From contig QKWP01000100.1 in NCBI GenBank assembly GCA_003550325.1, positions 209,341 through 273,340 on the forward strand: a DNA stretch of 64,000 bases, in the 5' to 3' direction. Shown here piece after piece: positions 45,331-55,439 of the stretch; the stretch's first letter is position 1, and every line of letters begins with the position of its first letter. Origin of the DNA: Gigaspora rosea (lineage: Eukaryota > Glomeromycota > Glomeromycetes > Diversisporales > Gigasporaceae). The notes under the pieces were generated by a model, which was not told the origin of the DNA, ran no database searches, and worked only from the letters and a program-made list of their open reading frames with translations. Made by a program: the position numbers and the translations under genes.

Positions 45331-47384
45331 CATTTTGGTATTTTATTCTCATAAAATCTATGCTATTTGCTGTTTTTCCTACTGAAATAAAACCTACAAT
45401 CGCACACTTGGGTCAATTGAGATGTTTCAGAATTAAAAAAAAAATGATAGTACAGTATCTGATATTATTTCAGAAATAAATAGAAGTATTAAAAATCTTG
45501 AAATCGAAAATAAAATGGGTGTGTTTGGAAACTCCATTTCATGAAATTATATAATAAACTTTTATGACAAGATTATTAAGGTGATTCGGAATTAATGATC
45601 AAATGTCTAATTTCGAATAGAATGTGCATAAGGTTATGTCCGCGATTTCGTTAATCTAAACAATATCGACTATAATAATGATCAATGTTATAAGATTGGC
45701 TTTTCAAAAAAAGACAATCAATAAAGAATTGTTCGCTGATTCTACTTCAAATTCTTTAACATGATATAAACTTGTCTTAATAATTATGCACAAAACATGA
45801 ATTTATAAGATACAGTCCATCTTAAATTTATCAATCAAAAAAAAAAACAAGACATTTTTAGTAATTAAGTTTATCCACTAAAGTTCTTTAAATAGTTCGT
45901 ATTTTGTAAAGAAAAAATCTTATTTCTTTAAATAATCTTTACTTTTACTATCATAAATAAATTATAGCCAAACTTTTCTATAACTAACTGACGGCACTGA
46001 AAGAATAAAAATTCTTTATAGAGAGGTTTGTTATACTGTATAAAGTCGACTATATATATAAAATTTACTGAATAAATTATTAAGTTCTTCAGCTTTTTGA
46101 AATTTTTTCATTAAATAAATCTGTCAAATAATTTCCTTTTTGTTAAACAAAAAAGGTCATTAATTAACATATTCGTTAAAAGAATTTATTGTATAAAAGA
46201 ATTTTGTAAGTGATTTACTGACCGCAAAGTAGTTTACATTATTTTCAAAATCTACAAACAACGTATCAATAATCGATTGAGAAACTTTTGAATTCCAGAA
46301 CGCAATCTTATACATATTTTCGGTATGCCAAGTCCTAATTTCGTCAATAAAAATAGCGATAATAATAACAATAACAATAAAAATAATGATCTATATTAAA
46401 AGTTGATTTTTCTTTTGCTCCTTTATTTGCGCACGACTTTAAATAAAAAAAAGAAAAAGCAAAAAGGAAAATAAAAATAGCTGATTTACCTACTTCAACA
46501 AATTCTTTCACAAACGCTATCAAACTTGACTTTATAATTATACGGTAATAAGAATCTATATTATACAACTACACCTTGAATTTATCAATCAACAAAAACA
46601 AGCTACAGTATTTACTAAAAAATATACCATTGTGTCCATCTTAAAGAATAAGCTTTTTAGGGTGTTCTCAGGCAGCACGCTCGATGTGATTGAGATAGTG
46701 CTCAACCTTTATGGCGTTGTTAATAAACCATTTTTGAGAACCGATTGTATAGATGTTGAAGACGAATAGTACGGGTGATAATATGATTGAAATATGCTCA
46801 CGTCGATTAATTAAAATATTGATCACAATTGATGCTTAAACAAACATTTTTATTATCATTTAGCGATATTGCTTTACAAATCGAAATAAAAAAAGTAATG
46901 AAAACGATTGATCAACGAAAGGATAAAGTAATCTACGACAGTCTCAAATTCCTTTCTTCACTTTCCGAATTTACTACAAACCAACAGAACACATAACGAG
47001 CTTTTTTTATCTGCGAAGATTTTTAGCATAAGTAATAAAGTAATAATTTGTCATCATTGGTAACGATTTTGAAGATCCATAGTGATAATTAAAATGTGTA
47101 GTACTTGAACAATTATTTTTTTTTGTTATTCAATGAAAATTTTCAACCAATAAGCGCAACTATATGAGAAAAAAAGGGCGTTTAACTTCTATCTCTTGTT
47201 GATTGGAATGATAAACACCCATAGTCGGTTAAACGAACTTCCGCTAATAAAATTTTTCTTATTTGACGTATTAAACTTTCCTCACGTGTTTTATTCATTG
47301 GAATAATCAATACAATTGATTCGTTATCCTATTTTTTTTACTAATACAAATTTACTATCAGATTCATTCCGACAGACTAATTAA
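45331..47384. other. Gene-free spacer with a weak internal duplication
   Basis: A block ending in TTTATCAATCAA-A-run-CAAG occurs at about 45740-45860 and 46480-46620. At 46659 the string AGGGTGTTCTCA marks the end of a GGTGTTCTCAAG-type element. No gene was recognised. Confidence 0.4.
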
Positions 47385-47725
47385 GGTGCTTGAGAACGGG
47401 TTCGTATTATTTCGCCGACAATCACTTCACCGACATAACATTTCACCGACAAATACTCACCGACACGTTCATTTTACCGACAATTTGTTTCACCGAGGTT
47501 CATTTTACCGACAAGTTTTTTTCAAAAAGCACACTAACTTTAGGCCTAATTCTACCTAATTCTACCCTGACCCTAACGACAATGACCAGAATTACTTTGT
47601 CGGTGAAATGAGCTTCGATGAAATAAACTGTCGGTAAAATGAACTTGTCGGTGAATAATTGTCGGTGAAATGTTATGTCGGTGAAGTGATTGTCGATTAA
47701 TTGATTGCCACCCCTTGAGAACACC
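47385..47725. mobile_element. Foldback element built of CACCGACAA words
   Basis: The left half repeats TTTCACCGACA and TTTTACCGACAA words in one orientation and the right half repeats TTGTCGGTGAAA and TGTCGGTAAAA, giving a palindrome around 47550. The outer ends (TTAAGGTGCTTGAGAACGGG and CCTTGAGAACACCCTTAA) share GGTGTTCTCAAG with the element at 8705-11861. The two ORFs on opposite strands here are an effect of the palindrome. Confidence 0.8.
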
Positions 47726-47843
47726 CTTAATTAACGAATTCTATGGTACAAGCCTTGTCGATATTCTGCGTCAATCACAGAATTTTGTCGATTATTAATT
47801 GACCTGACTGATGAATAATTTGGATTGATTTTCAGTATTGAGA

Positions 47844-47981
47844 GTTATCCGGCAAACTCATATGATCATGAAATTATTTCTTCTTGTTATTTTTTCATGT
47901 GTTATGATGCAAACATGTTTATTTAAATTAAAACTCAGCGAGCAACTCCCTACCAATCATGATCATAAATTGCCGGATAAC
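47844..47981. mobile_element. Short inverted-repeat element overlapping a signal-peptide-like ORF
   Basis: GTTATCCGGCAAACTCATAT plus GATCATGA at the left is mirrored by TCATGATCATAAATTGCCGG plus ATAAC at the right. The 62-codon frame from the ATG at 47859 (MIMKLFLLVIFSCVMMQTC) looks like a secretion signal followed by a short tail. It lies largely inside the repeat and is probably fortuitous. Confidence 0.5.
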
Positions 47982-48023
47982 ACCAATATTGGGCAATACA
48001 GTAATTTGGCAAATGATTGGCTA

Positions 48024-48046
48024 CACGTGCCGCAGAGCGGCACGTG
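48024..48046. promoter_or_regulatory. Perfect CACGTG-ended hairpin
   Basis: CACGTGCCGC, a three-base loop, then GCGGCACGTG. It is unusually GC-rich for this window. It could be a protein-binding site or a hairpin end; no function can be assigned. Confidence 0.4.
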
Positions 48047-48141
48047 ATCATTTTCCAAATTACCGTTATTATACAATTTTGTATACTTATTATGTTTAAA
48101 TTAAAAAGTTTTATAAAGTTTTATTCATATTATAATGCTAT

Positions 48142-49303
48142 TTATTCTTTATTAATTTGAAATATATCATATTCTTTCACTAAGAAAAATGATTTTATTA
48201 ATACCTCATGAGACTTGTTAATATGTAGCTGCATTTCTGTTAATTCCTTATATGCGCAATATTTATTACTAGCCCAACAATTCTCATTTAAATTAAAATC
48301 ACCGCACATGGCGAAATCACAACCAGATCTAAATTTGAACCGTATAACATTCCCTTGGTGTTTCACACGACTTAAATATTTCAATGAAAAAGTAAAGCTT
48401 TCTTTGCAATTACTATATTTACCATTATACTGTTTATTCAAGTGTAACAAGTTGCTAAGCCAGCTGATGTAATACTGATGTAATATTAGAGCATGACGCC
48501 GGGTGGAATTAAGTATAGGTCCGAAAAATTCTAAAAATCTTATGACTTGTAACACTAACCTATAGGATTATATCCGTCAAGAATTTCATTAGCTCCTTTG
48601 ACCTTAATAACTACAACAAGATGAGTTTGATTATTGCATAGCTTCCAAAATGAAGTAGCAGTAAAACTATCTCTGCTCCACGAAGAAATAATTTAAATTC
48701 ATATGGGCCATCCATTACTAAATATATATCATCTTTCATATCAACCCATTAAGTAATTTCTGTTGCATGTGCTTCATTAATAACATTTGAAAATGGTTCA
48801 ACATTACTAGTCGGTAACTTGGGTTTTAAAATTCTTCATGGTGGACATTAAAAGATATTGGCTCGTTTGCCATATACTTTTTCATAATATCTTTCAAAGT
48901 TTTTTTTTTTAAAAAAAATTTGTTGAAAAGGTTGCACATTATTAATAATCTCATTGCCAGACAATTGAAAATAACGGATATGAGGTAAAAAATTTTGAAA
49001 AATAGTCTTTAAAGCTGAAAATTTTTCATGGGGCCAATCTTCAGGATCGGATAGTAGTCCATAATTTTTGAAATTCCCTACTTTATAACATAATTCAAAA
49101 TTTTATTTCTTCCATTTGTAATTATCTCGGCTAATAAATAAGACTAAAACGTTTTCTTGAAACATGAACTTTCGATTATTTTGCCATAATATTATTACAC
49201 CAGTTTTAAGCTTATTATCCTGAAAGCATTTTTGATAAATACTATTAAAATATAAACGAGGTCCTTTAATTAAGTGGTATGAAGTGTTTGGCCAATTCAT
49301 CAA
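48142..49303 (-). pseudogene. BACK-TLDc protein pseudogene (BTB part missing)
   Basis: The 5-prime part reads IYQKCFQDNKLK then FMFQENVLVLFISRDN. After a frame change it continues with LNYVIK, a stop in place of Trp, and GISKNYGLLSDPEDWPHEKF plus SALKTIFQNFLPHIRYFQLS. This is the BACK-type helical region. The TLDc start is PYEFKLFLRGA with SFTATSFWKLCNN and IKVKGANEILDGYNPIG. The end is SGCDFAMCGDFNLNENCWAS with FFLVKEYDIFQINKE and a stop (48142). In the family, BTB-BACK-TLDc proteins act as adaptors; TLDc is linked to oxidative-stress protection. No BTB domain was seen upstream. At least two frameshifts and two or more stops make it non-functional. Confidence 0.75.
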
Positions 49304-51360
49304 AAAAGAAATTCACAAGTAATAAGCATAAGCTCAAAAATAAATGATATATCATGGTTTTCTGTAAATTTATCTTTGTATCATACGTATATTTTAGACT
49401 ATTTTCTGTATCGTAATATAAATTATAAATAATGCGTCAATTGTTGAATGGAAACATTTATTAAATTAATTGATTTAACATTGTCTTCGTCTTTACTAAT
49501 ATTCGTTGTTAATTAATTTCGTTAATTAATTACGAAAATATAAAGATCTAGATCTTATAATTGCTGAATGTACTCTGGAATGACTATATTAAAATCCTCT
49601 TTATCACCAAGTTTAAAAAGAATATTAATCCATTTTAATCAAATTTGAAGTATAATGGTTGAGTTTGTTAAGGACTTAAATGTTTTCGCATAAAAACTAC
49701 TGATTTTATACGTTATAACAGTGATGGCAAAATGACAAGTATAAATGTTTTTATGACAAATTAATGAGTTTAAAGTTTATAATAAACATTATAGAAATGA
49801 TAAATTCTCAGGACATCAAAATCTGCCAAATTGCCATAACTGCGTTATAGATACTTACAGTATAATTAATGTAACCATCATAAGGTACAGTCATGCTGAG
49901 TTGACTCCAATGGTTTACTTACATTTATTGATTGTAAATTATGGAATTCGGATATTTACGCTTTATTAGGCATTTATTATAAAAGAATCTGAATTTACTA
50001 ATCTTTATTTTAGTGAGGGATTTAAAGAGCAAATGTTATCCTCAACTAAGGATGAAGGCACACTCTTATATCATTTTAATTTTACAGAATGTCAACACAG
50101 GAATTTCAACGCTTACACTGTAGATTCCATGTTACTTCGAGGTACAAAATTGTGTAATCACGTATACACAAAATTTGATGTATTATAGCGGTTCACCTGT
50201 GTTCACTATCCAAAGTCACAAAGAATACGTAATAATCAGAGATATGATGTCATAATCTTGGACATTTTGATAATTTGACATTTGGACATTTGGACAGTGT
50301 CCAAATGTTCAAATCAATGGATGCATAGCAACCAATAGTGATTTTATTTGGAAGACGAAAAATCTGAAGGATCACAGAGTAATCATTTTACATGACAATT
50401 AACAAACTATCTGGCTTTGAACTTAATGTGCTAACCTGGACCATGTTGTGAGCGCATTAAATTCAAAGCCAAATGCACTATTGTTGAATGCGAAACATTC
50501 TAACGGATTTATTTTATAACAAATAAATCATTTAATTTAGCCTATTTGGTGTATAAATGTACTTATATGACCCATATTTATCATTAAAAAGAAACATAAT
50601 AACGTAAATAATATATTTGATTTCAGAAAATTTTAATTTTAAGATGTAATTATACATATAACGTTCCTGGTTTTAGTGCGAATGTGTTGCGCAGCTACCC
50701 TAATTAGATATGTAGTTTCTTTTAAATTGTTGGTTAAAAAATAACTGGCATACTAAATTGTCAATTTAGAGAATTATACTAATTACTTAAAGCTACTTAC
50801 GCTATCAGTATTGATAATTATAATTAATCAGCTGATAAAATTGCTAAGAGGCTGAATAAACAGCTAGTTAAACAGCTTGGAATACTGTTATCGGCAATGA
50901 TAAAATAGTATAAATTTCTATCGGTATTGTTCAGGTTAGTATTTAATACAAAAAGGCATTCTTCGAAGTCTTTTTTTTAATTATATGTAAAAATAACAGT
51001 CAGTTATTTTGGCATTTGATTTTACTAAAAATCTTTAGCCATTTAATGTCAAATTTTAATTTTTTTGTTCTATAACAATGATACAATAATTCTGAATCAT
51101 TGATTTTTATGTTTTACAAGTCAAAAAGAATTTTTATTTTATATATAACTAAAATGAACATGATTAAATATTTATAATAGTACCAACAAACCTGAACTAT
51201 TTCTAATATAAAAACATGTCTTCAATGTAATTATTCAATATTATTATAATTTGGAACTTAACTAACTAAATTCGTACATTTTAGAGTTATAATTAGATAG
51301 CCTGTAGAAATAAATTAACTTATAATATAAAATTCGTTTATTTTTATTTATTAGAGAATA
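49304..51360. other. Gene-free spacer with one hairpin
   Basis: No gene was recognised. A hairpin at 50412-50471 pairs TGGCTTTGAACTTAATG with CATTAAATTCAAAGCCA around a 20-base loop. A smaller TTTGGACAGTGTCCAAA palindrome is at 50287. Confidence 0.45.
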
Positions 51361-51369
51361 TATATACTC

Positions 51370-51530
51370 TCAGCATGTCCCAGACATGTCCCGGACATGT
51401 CCCAGTCGGGACATGAATTAAATGTTGGAGACAATGTCCGAACACATTGCTATATTGGGACACTATTACAGGCATGGGACTTGGACAATTGTCTGGGACA
51501 TTAATGTCCCAATAATAGGACGAAGTCTGA
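51370..51530. repeat. GGGACATG word cluster
   Basis: Words such as CCCAGACATGTCCCGGACAT and TTGGGACA recur in both orientations. They are related to the dispersed repeat at 19885-20135. The ORF 51422-51604 spans this and the next repeat and is not considered a gene. Confidence 0.55.
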
Positions 51531-51535
51531 ACTCA

Positions 51536-51878
51536 TCACTGCCTACTCCCGATACCTACTCCCGATACCTGCTCCCAAAACCTACTCCTAATACCTGCTT
51601 CTGATACCTGCTCCTGATACCTGCTCCTAATACCTGCTCCTAATACCTGCTCCTAATATGCTCCCGATACCTGCTCCTGATACCTGCTCCTAATACCTGC
51701 TCCTAATACCTGCTCTCGATACTTGCTCCTGATACCTGCTCCTAATACCTGCTTCTGATACCTGCTATTGACACCTGCTCCTAATACCTGCTCCTGATAC
51801 CTGCTCCCGACACCTGCTCCTGATACATGCTCCTGATCTTTGCTCCCATACCTGCTGTTGATACCTTCTCCTGATTAG
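51536..51878. repeat. Minisatellite, about 28 copies of ATACCTGCTCCT
   Basis: A 12-base unit with variants (CCTAATACCTGC, CCCGATACCTGC, CCTGATACCTGC) runs for about 340 bases. Two units depart from 12 bases. The unit is a multiple of three and leaves open frames, but no flanking coding region was found. Confidence 0.9.
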
Positions 51879-52241
51879 GGATGGGTTCAGTTGGTCACAG
51901 CCAGTAATTAGTCAATCATTATCGGTTAACTGATCGTGGCCAGTTTATCGCGGTCAGTCATACAGTCAATAACTGGTTATAGCCGATAAATTATTTATCC
52001 AATATACAATCAAATATCTAAATAAGTGACAAGCAGGGATGGAACACTGCACATACTGTTGAAGAAGAAACAAAATATGGCAATTTGCATCACATGATTA
52101 ATAAAACAATCATTCATAATTCTGGTCAAACTTGCAGATCATTTGATCACATTTAAAATTGTTTGTTTTAGATCTGACCAAATAATCTGCAAATCTGACC
52201 AGAATTATTAACAATTAGTTTTGACCAGACATATTAAATAA
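51879..52241. other. Spacer with weak inverted words
   Basis: GGTCAGATC/GATCTGACC and TCTGACCAGAATT words at 52110-52210 suggest another small degenerate hairpin. No gene. Confidence 0.35.
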
Positions 52242-52564
52242 TTAATTAGTGTTTCACCAAAAGATGAGTGCATTCATATAGTATCCATATAGTAAAATTT
52301 GGGGCAAATTTAATATAAATATCATAATACAGCAGGAATCTGACATCGCCCTATAGTAAAATTATTTTTTTATTAAGTTAATCTCTCTTTAGCTTCTAAT
52401 TAAAGTTGTAGGGCTGGGTTAGAAGCTAAAATGAGATTAACTTAATAAAAAAAAATTTTACTATAGGGCGATGTCAGATTCCTGCTATATTATGATATTT
52501 ATATTAAATTTGCCCCAAATTTTACTATATGAATACACTCATCTTTTGGTGAAACACTAATTAA
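52242..52564. mobile_element. Foldback element related to the one at 23521
   Basis: Outer ends TTAATTAGTGTTTCACC and its reverse complement enclose arms of about 145 bases. The arms contain TAGTAAAATTTGGGGC, TAATATAAATATCAT and TTTTTTATTAAGTTAA, in the same order as in the arms of 23521-24053. The centre (about 52400) is AGCTTCTAATTAAAGTTGTA plus GGGCTGGG. Confidence 0.9.
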
Positions 52565-52844
52565 TGTAGTGGCAATTATTTGCAATTTTTCAAACTCAAT
52601 TAATTATTGCAGTTTGCAAAAATATGCTAAATTTGCTGATCAAAAAAAAAGGAAAGAAATTGATGATTTCTTATTCAAATTTTTGATTTTTTTAATATTT
52701 TTAAACATATAAATTGTATATTCATCATTTTGTAATATATTGACTGAACATTTTTGTAGAAATGCTGTAGAAGATAAATTTATTGTTTTGTAACATAAGG
52801 ATATCATGCTAATTCTGTGGATTACCTAATTCTGTGGATTATCA

Positions 52845-53284
52845 TGATATCTTATGATCCCATAATCCAATTTGGATAATTTGGTATCATTTGAATCATC
52901 TCACTAAGATGATTCTAATGGTACCAAAATTAGCCAAATTAGATTACAATATCCAAAAATAAAAGATATAATTATTATTTTTTGAGATCAAATATATTTT
53001 TATAGAATTGTGTATCTCATGATCCTGTGATCCAATTTGGATGATTTTTGTATTATTTGAATTGTCTCACTGAGATGAATCTAATAATGCTAAAATTATC
53101 CAAATTGGATTACAGGATCCAGAGATACAAGGTGTTTTTATGATTAAATCTATTTCTGTGAATTGTATATCTTGTGACTCTGCAATCCAATTTGGATGAT
53201 TTAGGTATCATTCAAATCGTCTTAGTGAGATGATTCAAAGGTACCAAAATTGTCCAAATCAAATTACAGAGTCTCAAGATACAT
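52845..53284. mobile_element. Three successive hairpins of one MITE family
   Basis: Hairpins at about 52845-52968, 53011-53130 and 53165-53284 each have arms with AATCCAATTTGGATGATTTT and a GATGATTCGAATGGTACCAA-like strand around CTCACTGAGA. The apex sequence is shared with the element at 27117-27327. Confidence 0.85.
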
Positions 53285-53707
53285 AGTCCATGGAAATAAA
53301 AATTAATTTTTTGTATATACCTTACATTTAAGCAGCCAAGTCTATTAATAAAACCTTGTCCAAATTTTGTAAAAATTTTTATATTATATATAACTTAGTG
53401 TAATGAACATTTTTTTTAGCAAACTTTGTTCAATTTACTTAACAAAAAATCAAGTTCATTATGTATCCACGAATTAGAACTGTGGTTTTTAAATTCTCAT
53501 AAATTATACAGGTTGTAACTTTAATTATTAAAAAAAATATTAGTATATAAAGTATAAAAAAATTTTACAGTTAAATAATAAATTGATTATAAATTTTATA
53601 TATTAAATTTTACAAATAAATAATATCTTTTGAAGAACTTTTATATGTGACAAAAAAGTCCATGAAATTATGCATAAACACCTTATAAATACACTTTTCT
53701 TTTATTA
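53285..53707. other. AT-rich spacer
   Basis: No gene or array was seen. Confidence 0.4.
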
Positions 53708-54640
53708 TAGTCAGATCTCACCCTCTAAGTGCACACTCACTCTAAATGCACACTCAAATTTTAGCCCAAATATATATAGTATTTGACTTCTATAAATGCA
53801 CTTTTTCTTATTTTTTGTTAAAATATAGACTCAAGAGCATGGACTTTGAGAGAATTGACTCATTTATAGTCAATCCTCTCTAAATGCATGCCCCTGGGTC
53901 TATATTTTAATAATATGCATTTAGAAAATAATAAGAAAAGGTGCATTTATAGAGGTCAAGTATATAAAGTCAAACTTCTCTAAGTGCACACACTTGGGCT
54001 TACATTTTAACAACGTTTATTTAGGAAATAATCAAAAAAGGTGCATTTATAGAGATCAAGTATATATTTGGCCAGAATTTGTGTGTACATTTAGAGAAAG
54101 TGTGTATTTATAGAGGGTGCACTTAGTGAGGTCTAACTGCATTTGGGCCAGAACTTGAGTGTGCAATTAGAGAGATTTGACTGTACAATTATTCTGCTTT
54201 GATATTATAGGGAGACTACATTAGAGGTATGTATTTAGAGAACAATAAGAAAAAGTGCTTTAACAGAGATCAAAATTATATCTGGGCCAGAATTCATGTG
54301 TGTATTTAAAGAGGGTGTACATTTATGAAGGTGCATTAAGGAGATTTCTCTGTACAATCAGACCTCTCAAAGTGCACTATCAATAAGTGCACACCCTCTC
54401 TAAATGCACACTCAAGTTCTGGCCCAAATATATACTTAACCTCTATAAATGCACTTTTTCTTATTACAGTCAGAGCTCTCTAAGTGTGCCATCTTAAGTG
54501 CACACCCTCTTTAAAATGCATACCATCTGGCCAAACATATTCTTGACCTTTATAAATGCACCTTTTCTAATTATTCTCTAAATGCATGCTGTTAAAATGT
54601 GGACCCAAGGGCGTGCACTTAGAGAGGATTGACTGTACAA
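53708..54640. repeat. Cluster of TCTCTAAGTGCAC inverted repeats
   Basis: Words such as CTCTAAGTGCACAC, TCTCTAAATGCA, TGCATTTATAGAG and GGCCAGAATT recur many times in both orientations over 930 bases. Several nested or tandem hairpin elements of one family would produce this pattern. A related block is at 60755-60905. Confidence 0.75.
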
Positions 54641-55439
54641 GGAATAATTGTTGTTGATATAATGGAAGGTAGTTGTACAAAATCTAAATTAGAGATTTTA
54701 TTATAAATACAGTAATTATAATTAGGCTATTTGAAATTGAAACTTTATTTAATGTTATTTTTAATGTTATTTTTTCATATTTACAGAAGAGAAGAGGGTG
54801 AAAAAAATTCAACAACATAAAAATTAAACATTGTGCACTAAGAAATCCTGATGTAAATCAAAACATCCTGGCTTCTAGTGTTGCGAACAGCTTGAGCGAG
54901 CTGCGAGCCAAATAACTAAGCCGAGCCGATTAACGGATCGGCTTCAGGTCTATTAATAAAGCATCGGCTCCAAAAACGGCCCAGCTCTGGACCTTAAACT
55001 GAGTATGGAACTGCAAGTCAATGAATTCATACTACAAGACCATTATCCAATAGTAATGCATAATTTAGATCAATTACTATATAGTATCTTAATTAAATCT
55101 ACTAACGATTTTTAATATCAGTTTAGGCTATTCGTTCATGTGATTAGGTTGTTCATCCATGATTGACTAATGTGATTTCATTAATTTATCTAATTATTTA
55201 TTTATCCTGTGACAAGTTTCTTCATGGCTTTAAATCAATTTTTAATTATTGATTTAAATTTGTTTCATCTCTTCTGGTAAATTATTCCACGGCATATTAA
55301 TACAATGCATTATATGGATTAATTTGTAGTAATCTATTTGAATATGTTCATCCTTATAGGTTCATCATCTATTTGCTAATGTTCCTAATGTTCTATTTGT
55401 CATAAGTCTGATAATAATGATTCCCATCTGTTCGACATT
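54641..55439. other. Spacer downstream of the kinase-TPR gene
   Basis: No gene is called. 55140-55440 carries words related to the TPR coding repeat only at its very end. 54870-54990 is locally GC-richer (GCCGAGCCGATTAACGGATC) and contains short inverted words, perhaps a MITE end. Confidence 0.35.

Noticed and set aside
47390..47724. Two 73-74 codon ORFs rich in DITFHRQ words
   Set aside because: They are nearly the same peptide on opposite strands, which is the expected result of a palindromic element.
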